Origin: Fusobacteriaceae bacterium
Lineage (GTDB): Bacteria; Fusobacteriota; Fusobacteriia; Fusobacteriales; Fusobacteriaceae
Reading direction: 5' to 3'
Length of the DNA: 19,246 bases
NCBI GenBank assembly: GCA_016938425.1
Contig: JAFGUR010000058.1
Span: forward strand, 1-19,246
The translations under genes and the position numbers were made by a program. The notes below the pieces were generated by a model that saw only the letters and a list, made by a program, of their open reading frames with translations, was not told the DNA's origin and did not search any database. Shown here one piece after another: positions 1 to 7,579 of the stretch. Numbering within the stretch: the first letter of the stretch is position 1; every line of letters starts with the position of its first letter.

Positions 1-83
1 ATCTACTTGAGAAATTTTATATTTTATGTTAAAGTTTCTCTGTAAGAATACATATCATATATTTTATAAATAAGGAGCTTGAA

Positions 84-707
84 ATGCATACTTTCTTTAA
101 TCATTTTTTATTAAATTGTGCTTCATTAATTGCTGTACTAAATCCATTTGGTAACGTTCCTCTTTTTACATCTTTTACTGATACAATGAAACCAGAAACT
201 AGAAATAAGTTATTTAGGCTTATTGTTCTTACTGGATTTGGAATTATCTCTGTATTTGCTATATTCGGAGATTTATTAATGACTTATCTTTTCAGAATTG
301 AAATGAAAGAAATTAGAATGGCTGGAGGAATTGTTCTTATAATTTCTGCAATTAAAAATCTTTTATTTTTCCCTAAAAAAATTAAAAATTCTGGTGAAGA
401 ACCCCCTTTAAGTGAAGATGAAGAAATCAAACAAAAACTTGTTCCACTTGCTTTTCCAATGCTTGTAGGTCCTGGGACATTAACAACTGTCATTCTTATT
501 AAAAAAGAATATAGCATACTTTATACAATTTCTTGTGCTTTTGCAGTTTTTATAATAATCCATTTTTTATTTAAGTATTCTAACTTAATAGAAAAAGCAA
601 TGGGAAAGTTAGTTCTTTATATTTTTGGTAGAGTTATGCAAATATTTATAATGGCCATTGGTATACGTATTTTTTTTGCAGGATTATTTGAAATGTTAAA
701 AAGATAA
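84..707 (+). CDS. MarC-family integral membrane protein
   Basis: Six-segment inner-membrane protein of 207 residues, the usual size of the MarC (UPF0056) family. The two family signatures are visible: N-P-F-G-N-V-P at about residues 20-26 and P-(x)8-G-P-G-T at about 121-132, which sit in the two internally repeated halves. Hydrophobic stretches lie near 5-28, 45-68, 78-95, 120-138, 145-163 and 180-203. The start is the ATG seven bases after an AAGGAGC ribosome binding site. The biochemical role of the family is unsettled; a link to multiple antibiotic resistance was proposed and later withdrawn, so no substrate is assigned. It is monocistronic or weakly linked to the next gene, 61 bases downstream. 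Family call is firm, function unknown. Confidence 0.85.
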   Translation: MHTFFNHFLLNCASLIAVLNPFGNVPLFTSFTDTMKPETRNKLFRLIVLTGFGIISVFAIFGDLLMTYLFRIEMKEIRMAGGIVLIISAIKNLLFFPKKIKNSGEEPPLSEDEEIKQKLVPLAFPMLVGPGTLTTVILIKKEYSILYTISCAFAVFIIIHFLFKYSNLIEKAMGKLVLYIFGRVMQIFIMAIGIRIFFAGLFEMLKR

Positions 708-768
708 TTTGAATTAATTGGAAAAAAATGTTAATATTTCAAATAAGATTAGTTTTTAGGAGGCTTTT

Positions 769-1314
769 ATGAAAAATATCGCAATTCATCTTGCAACTGG
801 TTTTGAGGAAACAGAGGCAATTACAGTTATAGATTTATTAAGAAGAGCTGGTTTAAATGCAACTACCATTTCTATAACAGGGGAAAAAACTGTTACAGGT
901 TCACATAAAATATCTGTTATTGCAGATAAATTATATGAAGAAATAAATTATGAAGAATATGATATGATAGTTCTACCTGGTGGAATACCTGGAACTACAA
1001 ACCTTGATGAACATCTTGAATTGAAAAAAAGAATTATAGAATTTGATTTAGATGAAAAATGGTTAGGAGCAATATGTGCAGCTCCTTTGGTATTAGGTAA
1101 AATTGGACTTTTAGAAGATAAAGAAGCTATCTGTTACCCTGGTTTTGAGAATATGCTTTTAAATGCAAAAATTTCTGAAAAAACTACTGTAGTAGCACAT
1201 AATATTATTACTTCTAAAGGATTAGGGACAGCTATTGAGTTTGGCCTTGCTATAATTGAAAACTTAATTTCAAAAGAGAAAGCTGAAGAAATTAAAAAAT
1301 CTATTATGTATTAA
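769..1314 (+). CDS. DJ-1/PfpI superfamily protein (YajL/ThiJ-like)
   Basis: A 181-residue protein that matches the single-domain DJ-1 family in length and motifs. The N-terminal strand ends in G-F-E-E-T-E-A, where Glu16 corresponds to the conserved acidic residue that activates the catalytic cysteine. The nucleophile elbow is A-I-C103-A-A-P. L-P-G-G-I-P-G at 69-75 is also typical of the family. Members are described as protective proteins against oxidative or carbonyl stress, with debated deglycase or glyoxalase activity, acting in the cytosol; which of these applies cannot be told from sequence. An AGGAGG site lies a few bases before the ATG. A strong terminator follows, so this gene ends its transcription unit. 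Confidence 0.88.
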   Translation: MKNIAIHLATGFEETEAITVIDLLRRAGLNATTISITGEKTVTGSHKISVIADKLYEEINYEEYDMIVLPGGIPGTTNLDEHLELKKRIIEFDLDEKWLGAICAAPLVLGKIGLLEDKEAICYPGFENMLLNAKISEKTTVVAHNIITSKGLGTAIEFGLAIIENLISKEKAEEIKKSIMY

Positions 1315-1320
1315 AATATT

Positions 1321-1366
1321 CTCTTGAAAATTTTTGATATTTCAATTATTTTCAAGAGTTTTTTTA
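1321..1366 (+). terminator. Rho-independent terminator after the DJ-1 gene
   Basis: A perfect 10-base stem, CTCTTGAAAA pairing with TTTTCAAGAG (1349-1358), is followed by a run of seven T. It lies seven bases after the stop codon of the DJ-1 family gene and separates it from the response regulator. Confidence 0.9.
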
Positions 1367-1446
1367 TTTTTTAAAGGAAATAATGATTTTTATAGTAGTA
1401 TAGATATATAAGTAACATCTAATAAATTTTATTAGGAGTTGAGAAA

Positions 1447-2454
1447 ATGTATAGCGTTTTAATTGTTGACGATGCCACAGAAAATATAGATATTTTGAAA
1501 GAACTATTAAAAGACGAATATGATGTTAAGGCAACTACATCTGGAAAAGTCGCATTAAAAATTGCGAAAGAAGTTAAACCAGATATTATTTTGCTTGATA
1601 TTATTATGCCCGAAATGAACGGTTATGAAGTGTGTATGGAACTCAAGAAAAATCCTCTCACTCAAAAAATTCCTATAATATTTATAACTGTAAAAGATGA
1701 AGAAATTGACGAAATCACAGGTTTTGCTGTTGGAGCTGAAGATTATATAACTAAACCAATTACTCCATTAATTGCAAAAGCAAGGATTAGAACTCACATT
1801 GCTTTAGGTAATCAAAAAAAGGAATTAGAAAGAGAAGTCAGAGAAAAAACAAAAGAAATAGCAGAAACTCAAATGGAAATTATTAAAAAATTTAGTATGG
1901 CTGTTGAGTTTAAAGACTATGCAACTGGAAAACATATTGAAAGAGTTTCTAGGTATGCTTATGTTATAGGGAAAGAATATGGTTTAGATGAAGGGCAATG
2001 TCAATTATTAATGGCTGCTGCTCCTATGCACGATATTGGGAAAATAGGTGTCCCAGATTATATTTTAAAAAAGCCTAGTAAACTTAACATTGAAGAGTTT
2101 GAAGCAATTCAAATTCATACAGAATTAGGTGGTAGACTTTTAGACGGAGCAAAAGGAGAACTTCTAAAAATAGCAAAAGATATCGCTCTTCAGCACCATG
2201 AAAAATGGAATGGGAAAGGATACCCTAGAGGTTTAAAAGGAGAAGAAATAAGTATTTATGCGAGGATTACTTCTGTCGCTGATGTTTTTGATGCCTTAAC
2301 GACAGCAAGACCTTATAAAAATTCATGGATTAATGAAAAATCTATAGACTGGATTCTTTCAAAAAAAGGTGAAGACTTTGATGAAAAAGTTGTTGAAGCT
2401 TTTGAAAAAAGTTTATTTACAATATTAGAAATTCAAAAAGAACTTAGAGATTGA
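1447..2454 (+). CDS. Response regulator with HD-GYP output domain (probable c-di-GMP phosphodiesterase)
   Basis: A two-domain cytosolic signalling protein of 335 residues. The receiver domain (about 1-118) has Asp8-Asp9, the phosphoacceptor Asp51 in L-L-D-I-I-M-P, Thr81 and Lys103 in T-K-P. A charged, coiled-coil-like linker (about 120-150) leads to an HD-GYP domain (about 150-330) with H195-D196, H224, H250-H251-E and the G-K-G-Y-P signature at 256-260. HD-GYP domains with these residues hydrolyse cyclic di-GMP to pGpG or GMP, so phosphorylation probably controls turnover of the messenger. No histidine kinase is adjacent, so the partner is elsewhere. An AGGAG site precedes the ATG, and terminators flank the gene on both sides, making it a single-gene unit. 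Confidence 0.9.
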   Translation: MYSVLIVDDATENIDILKELLKDEYDVKATTSGKVALKIAKEVKPDIILLDIIMPEMNGYEVCMELKKNPLTQKIPIIFITVKDEEIDEITGFAVGAEDYITKPITPLIAKARIRTHIALGNQKKELEREVREKTKEIAETQMEIIKKFSMAVEFKDYATGKHIERVSRYAYVIGKEYGLDEGQCQLLMAAAPMHDIGKIGVPDYILKKPSKLNIEEFEAIQIHTELGGRLLDGAKGELLKIAKDIALQHHEKWNGKGYPRGLKGEEISIYARITSVADVFDALTTARPYKNSWINEKSIDWILSKKGEDFDEKVVEAFEKSLFTILEIQKELRD

Positions 2455-2473
2455 TTAATAAATTCTTTACTTT

Positions 2474-2498
2474 AAAAAGACTAGAAATAGTCTTTTTT
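2474..2498 (+). terminator. Rho-independent terminator after the HD-GYP gene
   Basis: AAAAAGACTA (2474-2483) pairs with TAGTCTTTTT across a four-base loop, and the descending arm runs into a T tract. It begins about 20 bases after the stop of the response regulator gene. Confidence 0.88.
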
Positions 2499-2513
2499 AT
2501 TTATAAATTTTAA

Positions 2514-2542
2514 TTGACCAAAAAAAAATTACATGCTATTAT
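2514..2542 (+). promoter_or_regulatory. Sigma-70-type promoter of the marR-MATE-rpoN unit
   Basis: TTGACC (2514-2519) and TATTAT (2537-2542) are separated by exactly 17 bases, close to the consensus. The promoter lies just after the preceding terminator and about 30 bases before the marR start codon. The -10 box overlaps the palindrome described separately. Confidence 0.8.
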
Positions 2543-2561
2543 AGTTGCACATGCAACTATA
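2540..2561. promoter_or_regulatory. Candidate MarR operator palindrome
   Basis: Two perfect 10-base inverted arms, TATAGTTGCA (2540-2549) and TGCAACTATA (2552-2561), are separated by two bases. The palindrome starts inside the -10 box and covers the expected transcription start. This is where a MarR dimer would block RNA polymerase, so the following marR gene probably represses its own operon from here. The symmetry is seen directly; the regulator assignment is inference from adjacency. Confidence 0.72.
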
Positions 2562-2574
2562 TTGAGGTGATAAA

Positions 2575-3012
2575 GTGTATAAAGAAATAGGAGAAAGTTT
2601 TGGCAGTATTAGTAGAAGAACAGATTCCATTTTTAGAAAAAGATGTAAAGATTCATTTATTTCAAAAGGATTAATTTCATATTTAATAATTATATATGAA
2701 AATCCCGGAATTATTGCTGATGAAGTAAGTAATATTTTAAGAATTCATAAAGGAGCTACAGCTAGAGCACTCGCAAAATTAGAAAGTAAAAATTATATTA
2801 TCAGAATAAAAGACTCTCTTGATAAAAGGAAATATAAACTTTTTGCAACTGAAAAATCAAATGATTTATGTGAAGAACTTGTAAACGTTTATTATGAAAT
2901 TGCAAGAGAAAGTATCAGTATTTTAGAGGTAGAAGAACAAGAAATTCTTTTAAATATTTTAAAAAAAATTAGAATACATGTAAAAAATATTGATAGTGGG
3001 GATTTTGAATGA
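2575..3012 (+). CDS. MarR-family transcriptional regulator
   Basis: A 145-residue winged helix-turn-helix protein of MarR size. The recognition region is roughly residues 45-75 (I-A-D-E-V-S-N-I-L, then H-K-G-A-T-A-R-A-L-A-K-L), and the wing contains the family-typical D-S-L-D-K-R-K motif near 81-87. N- and C-terminal helices would form the dimer interface. It starts at a GTG placed behind a TTGAGGTGA ribosome binding site; no upstream ATG fits. It overlaps the following MATE gene by four bases (ATGA), so the two are translationally coupled, the usual arrangement for a ligand-responsive repressor of a drug exporter. A palindromic operator overlies its promoter. The effector is unknown. Confidence 0.9.
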   Translation: MYKEIGESFGSISRRTDSIFRKRCKDSFISKGLISYLIIIYENPGIIADEVSNILRIHKGATARALAKLESKNYIIRIKDSLDKRKYKLFATEKSNDLCEELVNVYYEIARESISILEVEEQEILLNILKKIRIHVKNIDSGDFE

Positions 3013-4355
3013 AATTAGATTTTGAAAATGAGAAAGTTAATAGGCTTCTTATAAAATATGCTGTACCTAGTATAATTGGAGGACTTGTTTTTGCATTATA
3101 TAATATAGTTGATAGAATTTACATTGGTCGAGGTGTAGGAACATATGCTTTGTCCGCCCTTTCTTTAACTTTTCCTTTATTCAATATTATTGCAGGAGTA
3201 ACAGCTTTTATTTCTGTTGGAGCAACAGCTAAAATAGGATTAAAACTTGGAGAAAGAAAAAAGAATGAAGCAGAAAAAATACTTGGAAATGTTTTTAGTA
3301 TCTTTTTTGTAATGAGTATTATTTTGACAATTCTTGGTAATATTTATTTAGATAAATTACTTTATTTTTTAGGTGCTAACGAAACAACTTTTTCTTTTGC
3401 AAGAGATTATCTAAAAATACTTATTAATGTACTTTTCTTTATGCTATTTCCTTTTGGACTAATTGGACTTATGCAGGCAGAAGGGAATCCTAAAAAATCT
3501 ATGATTGCTGGACTCATTGGGGCAATAGCCAATTTACTTCTTGATCCACTCTTTATTTTTTATTTTAATCTTGGAATAAAAGGAGCAAGTTTAGCCACAG
3601 CTTTATCAAATATTTTAGTAGCATTATTTGTTATTCATCATTTTACAATAAGTAAAAAAAGAAACTTGACATTAAAAAAAGAAAATTTAGTATTAAATAT
3701 AAAGTTGGTAACCGAGGTCATGAAAATAGGTATTTCCCCTTTTCTTAGAAAAATTGCTACATCCATCACTATTCTTGTTATAAATAAATCTTTAATAAAC
3801 TATGGAGGAAGTAGCTCTGTTGCTGTTCTCGGAATAATTGATACTATTTCTTCTATTATTTTTATAGTTATAATGGGGATTAGCGAAGGAGCTCAACCTA
3901 TAATTTCATATAATTATGGAGCAAAAAACTATAAAAGAGTTAAAGAAACTATTTCTAAAGCTCTCATAATATCCTTTATAATTGGAACTATTGCCTTAAT
4001 AAGCGTATATTATTCTCAGAATTATATAATTTATTTATTTACAAAAGATATAAAATTAGAAAAAGAAATTAAAGACGCATTAATTATTTACATGCTAATG
4101 ACTCCTCTACTAGGATTTCATACTTTAGGTGTTAATTTTTTTCAAGCTATTGATAGGAGTTCCATTGCTGTATTCTTAAATCTTTTTAGAAAAGTTTTTC
4201 TGCTTATCCCTTTAATTATAATTTTATCAAAATTTTTTGGAACTATTGGAATTTGGTACGCTAATCCTTTGTCTGATTTTATTTCAACCTTTGTAACTTT
4301 TTATTTTTTAAAAAGAGAATTTAAGATTTTTAAAATTTATAATAAAATAAGTTAA
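3009..4355 (+). CDS. MATE-family multidrug/cation antiporter
   Basis: A 448-residue inner-membrane protein with about twelve hydrophobic segments in two similar halves, the standard length of MATE exporters. The N-terminal half has P-S-I-I-G-G near 20-25 and a Y-N-I-V-D-R-I-Y-I-G-R-G segment near 31-42, which is the characteristic start of the clostridial and fusobacterial MATE subgroup. The middle carries Q-A-E-G-N-P, another strongly conserved family motif, and the second half has G-I-S-E-G-A-Q-P-I-I-S-Y-N-Y-G. It would export drugs or other organic cations using a sodium or proton gradient. It is coupled by a four-base overlap to the MarR gene, which probably controls it. The substrate cannot be inferred. 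Confidence 0.92.
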   Translation: MKLDFENEKVNRLLIKYAVPSIIGGLVFALYNIVDRIYIGRGVGTYALSALSLTFPLFNIIAGVTAFISVGATAKIGLKLGERKKNEAEKILGNVFSIFFVMSIILTILGNIYLDKLLYFLGANETTFSFARDYLKILINVLFFMLFPFGLIGLMQAEGNPKKSMIAGLIGAIANLLLDPLFIFYFNLGIKGASLATALSNILVALFVIHHFTISKKRNLTLKKENLVLNIKLVTEVMKIGISPFLRKIATSITILVINKSLINYGGSSSVAVLGIIDTISSIIFIVIMGISEGAQPIISYNYGAKNYKRVKETISKALIISFIIGTIALISVYYSQNYIIYLFTKDIKLEKEIKDALIIYMLMTPLLGFHTLGVNFFQAIDRSSIAVFLNLFRKVFLLIPLIIILSKFFGTIGIWYANPLSDFISTFVTFYFLKREFKIFKIYNKIS

Positions 4356-4374
4356 ATTAAAAAAGGAGCTTTTT

Positions 4375-5658
4375 ATGAATATTCAAAATAAATTTAATGT
4401 GGAACAAAAACAAAGATTAAATTTAACTCCTTATATTAAACAATCTATAGAAATATTAAAATTTTCTGAAAAAGACCTTGAAGATTTTATTTCTAAAGAA
4501 ATCTTAAGTAATCCTCTCTTAAAAAGAAAGAAACCTAAAAATAGAATATCAGAAAAAAACTATGATGTTTATGAAAAAGTTTATGAAAATGAAAATACTT
4601 TAGAGGAATACTTAGCAAGTCAAATCTCCCTATTAAAAATTAATAAATATGAAAAAAAAATATTGGAATTTCTAATTGGGAATATTAATAAAAATGGATA
4701 TTTAGATATTACATTAGAAGTAATAATAGATCAATTTTCAATTAATAAATTAATTGCTAAAAAAATGATTTCTCTTCTTCAATCCTTGGAACCTTCTGGT
4801 ATTGGAGCATTTAACTTACAAGAGTGTCTTTTAATACAACTAGAAAAAAAAAAATCAAGTAATTCTTTAGCATATAAAATCATTAAATATAATTTGGAAG
4901 ATTTAGCAAATAATAAAATTATAGAAATTGCTAAAAGTTTTAATGTTTCAATTGAAGAAATAAAAAATGTAAAAAAACAAATTTTGAAATTAAATCCAAC
5001 TCCTGCAAGTGATTTTAATTTTATTACTAAAGGAAACTATATAACTCCAGATGTAATAATTAAAAAAATTAATGAAGAAAATAAAGTATTTCTTAATACA
5101 GCTTTTACCAATACTTTAGAAATTAATCCTTATTTTTTAGAAATTGATAAAACAACTTGTTCAGAGGAAGAAATTAATTTTATTCAAGAAAAATTAGAAA
5201 GTGCAAACAACATCATAAAAAGTATAGAAAAAAGAAATAATACATTACTTCTTATTTCCCAAGAAATTTTAAAATTGCAAGCTGATTTTTTTAAATTCGG
5301 TAAATTGCACATTAAAAAAATGTCTCAAAAAATTATTGCTGACAACTTAAAAATAAATATATCTACAGTAAGTAGAGCTATATCCGAAAAATATTTAGAA
5401 TGTCCTTTCGGAGTTTTTGAAATGAAATATTTCTTTCAGAATGGGATTACTTCTAAGGATAATAGCTCTCACTCTTCTGAAAAAATAAAAATAATTATTA
5501 AAGATATCATCAAAAAAGAAAATAAGAAAAAACCTTTATCTGACAAAAAAATTACTGATATTTTAAATCTAAAAGGAATAGCAATTTCCAGACGATGTGT
5601 TACAAAATATAGATTAGAATTAAATATACAACCAACAGCAAAAAGAAAAGAATATTAA
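4375..5658 (+). CDS. rpoN: RNA polymerase sigma-54 factor (RpoN)
   Basis: A 427-residue sigma-54. Region I (about 1-48) is glutamine- and leucine-rich (Q-K-Q-R-L-N-L-T-P-Y-I-K-Q-S-I-E-I-L) and would bind activators and core polymerase. A central core-binding domain spans roughly 75-260. A helix-turn-helix near 318-340 is followed by P-F-G-V-F-E-M-K-Y-F-F, and the RpoN box, S-R-R-C-V-T-K-Y-R, lies at 405-413. The canonical box is A-R-R-T-V-A-K-Y-R, so only peripheral residues differ. It recognises GG/GC promoters at -24/-12 and needs an AAA+ activator, none of which is encoded in the window. It begins 20 bases after the MATE gene with its own AAGGAG site and no intervening terminator, so it is probably cotranscribed with marR-MATE. 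A matching promoter lies 1.5 kb downstream. Confidence 0.95.
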   Translation: MNIQNKFNVEQKQRLNLTPYIKQSIEILKFSEKDLEDFISKEILSNPLLKRKKPKNRISEKNYDVYEKVYENENTLEEYLASQISLLKINKYEKKILEFLIGNINKNGYLDITLEVIIDQFSINKLIAKKMISLLQSLEPSGIGAFNLQECLLIQLEKKKSSNSLAYKIIKYNLEDLANNKIIEIAKSFNVSIEEIKNVKKQILKLNPTPASDFNFITKGNYITPDVIIKKINEENKVFLNTAFTNTLEINPYFLEIDKTTCSEEEINFIQEKLESANNIIKSIEKRNNTLLLISQEILKLQADFFKFGKLHIKKMSQKIIADNLKINISTVSRAISEKYLECPFGVFEMKYFFQNGITSKDNSSHSSEKIKIIIKDIIKKENKKKPLSDKKITDILNLKGIAISRRCVTKYRLELNIQPTAKRKEY

Positions 5659-5678
5659 AAAGGAGCTATAGCTCCTTT
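5659..5678. terminator. Bidirectional terminator between rpoN and the convergent flavoprotein gene
   Basis: A perfect palindrome with arms AAAGGAGCTA and TAGCTCCTTT sits directly between the two convergent stop codons. On the plus strand the hairpin is followed by TTTAATT, and on the minus strand by TTTTTAATATT, so it can act in both directions, better on the minus strand. Confidence 0.7.
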
Positions 5679-5680
5679 AA

Positions 5681-6622
5681 TTAAAGACTTTTAAAAGTTT
5701 TATCTTTATATTTTCCAAGTTTTTCTTTTACAACTTCAAAATTTTTAGGATCTTTAAAGAATCCACCTTGAGTATGAGCAATTTCAACTAAGTGCTCTCC
5801 ACGTCCTTTAACCGTTGTTCTATCTCTTTGTAAACCATTTTCTTGAATTACAAATTTCCATTTTTTATCAGGTGTTTCTTCTAATGTTCCACCAGCACCA
5901 CAAACTTGACATTCTACTGGATATAATAATCCATCCCATTGAGGTTCTCCTAAAATAAGCGCATTAGAATGGCAATTTGGACACCATCCCATATCTTCAT
6001 CTCCTAACCACACTCTTTCCTCAGCCGGAGTATTTACAGATTTCATGATATTTTCTCCGATTTTTCTTGCTCTTTGAATCATTTCATCATCAAGTAAACA
6101 TTGAGCAGGAGCAGGAACTCTTGTAGCCAAATACATATCAATAACTTTAAAATCTGTAGTAAACATAGCTGCTTGCATTGATTCTAAAGCCATAGATTGC
6201 CAACTTCTTGTAGAACCTCCAACAGCAATTAAAGCACTTACTCTATCTCTATGTTCAATAGCTCCAATTGATTCTAAAAAAGATGTTTCATAACTTAAAC
6301 TTCTTTGAGCAAATTTTGCAAACATCGCACATGCCATTAAATCATAAGTAGGTGCTGAAAATATTACTGCATCTTGATCTAGCATAGCTTCCATAATTTT
6401 TTTCTTATCATCTTTTGAATCTAAAACACACCCAACATTTTTCCCTTGAGAAAAACCTTTTGTGCACGCTGTACAACCTGTACAATCAAGCACTTCATAA
6501 TCTTTAAGATTAATCATTGTAATTTCTGCTCCAGCTTCTTCACAAAACATAAGAGCTTCTTTTAAAAGAATTTCACTATTTCCATTCTTACGTCCTGCTG
6601 TAATTCCCATAATTTTAAACAT
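5681..6622 (-). CDS. Iron-sulfur flavoprotein-like NAD(P)H oxidoreductase with C-terminal zinc knuckles (paralogue 1)
   Basis: A 313-residue protein whose N-terminal 170 residues are a flavodoxin-like FMN-reductase fold (start M-F-K-I-M-G-I-T-A-G-R-K-N-G-N-S, a phosphate-binding loop for FMN). It carries a compact cysteine motif C47-x2-C50-x2-C53-x11-C65 like that of archaeal Isf proteins, which bind a 4Fe-4S cluster. A-P-T-Y-D is the usual second flavin loop. A C-terminal module has C214-x2-C217 and C238-x2-C241, a zinc ribbon or rubredoxin-like site. I prefer the ATG at 6622, seven bases after GGGAG, over the TTG just before it. It is a paralogue of the protein at 15716-16651 and is transcribed away from the catabolic cluster, sharing its control region. 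The substrate is unknown; reduction of an aromatic or enone intermediate is inference. Confidence 0.8.
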   Translation of the reverse strand: MFKIMGITAGRKNGNSEILLKEALMFCEEAGAEITMINLKDYEVLDCTGCTACTKGFSQGKNVGCVLDSKDDKKKIMEAMLDQDAVIFSAPTYDLMACAMFAKFAQRSLSYETSFLESIGAIEHRDRVSALIAVGGSTRSWQSMALESMQAAMFTTDFKVIDMYLATRVPAPAQCLLDDEMIQRARKIGENIMKSVNTPAEERVWLGDEDMGWCPNCHSNALILGEPQWDGLLYPVECQVCGAGGTLEETPDKKWKFVIQENGLQRDRTTVKGRGEHLVEIAHTQGGFFKDPKNFEVVKEKLGKYKDKTFKSL

Positions 6623-7169
6623 CAATACACTCCCTTTAACTTTTTTATATTACTTATATAAATACAACTAATTAATCATGAAAAATAAAGTTTGAAAATT
6701 ATGTAATTATAAATAACTTATTCTTCAAACCTTATAACTCTTTATACGCTAAATATGTATACAATAAGTTACAATTAAAGATTTTTAATGATTGAATAGT
6801 TGCAATAATAAATTTTGTTCACTAGATGAACAGTTTATTTTATATCACGAAAAAATATTTTTTGCAATTAAAAAATTAGGAAAAAATAAAATGTTTTTTT
6901 ACTTAAGAAATAGTATTTTATCCTATTTTTTAGGCAAAAATATAATACTAAATTGAATTATTGATACATAAATGGATTGATACGCTAAAGTATCTTTATT
7001 TTTATAGGTTAAAATTAAACAAAATGTTCGCTTAAAACATAAATAATACAAAAACGAATTAAAATTACAAATGAATAGATTGAGGAAAAAGTGATTGAAA
7101 AAAATATTTATTGTTTACAAAGCATACAATTTAATATTTTATAAACAAAATTAATATTTTTTTAAAATT
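6623..7169. promoter_or_regulatory. Divergent AT-rich regulatory region with inverted repeats (candidate enhancer sites)
   Basis: Almost 550 bases with no convincing gene, very AT-rich, between the divergent flavoprotein gene and the sigma-54 promoter. Inverted repeats stand out: GATAC-N6-GTATC (6979-6994), GTTCA-N5-TGAAC (6817-6831), TATAC-N9-GTATA (6743-6761) and ATGTT-N7-AACAT (7024-7040). The first and third share a 10-base core, ATACGCTAAA (6744-6753 and 6980-6989). At about 200 to 450 bases upstream of the predicted start site these are plausible binding sites for a sigma-54 activator. The promoter of the leftward gene must also lie here, but I could not pick a convincing -35/-10 pair. 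AT-rich DNA yields chance palindromes, so each site is tentative. Confidence 0.5.
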
Positions 7170-7185
7170 TGGCATAAAATTTGCT
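7170..7185 (+). promoter_or_regulatory. Sigma-54 (-24/-12) promoter of the phloroglucinol cluster
   Basis: TGGCATAAAATTTGCT matches the sigma-54 consensus TGGCAC-N5-TTGCW at all positions but one, with GG (7171-7172) and GC (7183-7184) exactly 12 bases apart. Transcription would start near 7196, giving a leader of about 30 bases that contains the AGAGAGGTG ribosome binding site of the cupin gene. No other good -24/-12 site was found in the intergenic regions I read. Confidence 0.85.
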
Positions 7186-7224
7186 TTATATACTTATATC
7201 AACGAAAGAGAGGTGTCAAAATTT

Positions 7225-7566
7225 ATGAAAAAAGTAGAATTAAAAGATGTAAAAGCTTACAATCCTCCACTTCATAATGATATGAAAGCTATGAGAATTC
7301 ATGGTAAAGAGGAAACAGGTACTTCAAAATTTTGGATGGGAATGTCTCATTTTCTACCGGGTGGTGGAGCAGATTGGGCATATGAAGATTCGCCTACAGA
7401 GAAAGTTTATTATGTTTTAGAAGGAGAAATTACAGTTAAATCTAAAACAGAGACTTTTATATTAAAAAAAGGTGACTCAATAGCAATTTTACCATTTGAA
7501 GGAAGAGAAATGATAAATAATACAAATAATGTTGCCACAGTTTTAGTTATTGTTAGTTACGAATAG
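7225..7566 (+). CDS. Small single-domain cupin lacking the usual metal ligands
   Basis: A 113-residue beta-barrel protein that opens the catabolic operon. Cupin motif 1 ends in E-K-V-Y-Y-V-L-E-G-E (59-68) and motif 2 is G-D-S-I-A-I-L-P-F-E-G (83-93). The positions that normally bind metal are changed: the H-x-H site reads as W51-A-Y53, the motif-1 glutamate as K60, and the motif-2 histidine as E95. So the barrel probably binds a small organic ligand without a metal, or has a different chemistry. I start it at the ATG at 7225, nine bases after AGAGAGGTG; the in-frame GTG at 7213 lies inside that site. The gene ends 13 bases before the SDR gene. A role in sensing or handling pathway intermediates is inference from position only. 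Confidence 0.82.
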   Translation: MKKVELKDVKAYNPPLHNDMKAMRIHGKEETGTSKFWMGMSHFLPGGGADWAYEDSPTEKVYYVLEGEITVKSKTETFILKKGDSIAILPFEGREMINNTNNVATVLVIVSYE

Positions 7567-7579
7567 GAGGAAGTGATCA

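Noticed and set aside
6623..7169. CRISPR array, tRNA or small-protein gene in the long AT-rich gap
   Set aside because: No regularly spaced repeats, no cloverleaf-like sequence and no ORF with a ribosome binding site were seen.
7213..7224. GTG start four codons upstream for the cupin
   Set aside because: The GTG is part of the AGAGAGGTG ribosome binding site of the ATG at 7225, so translation from it is unlikely.
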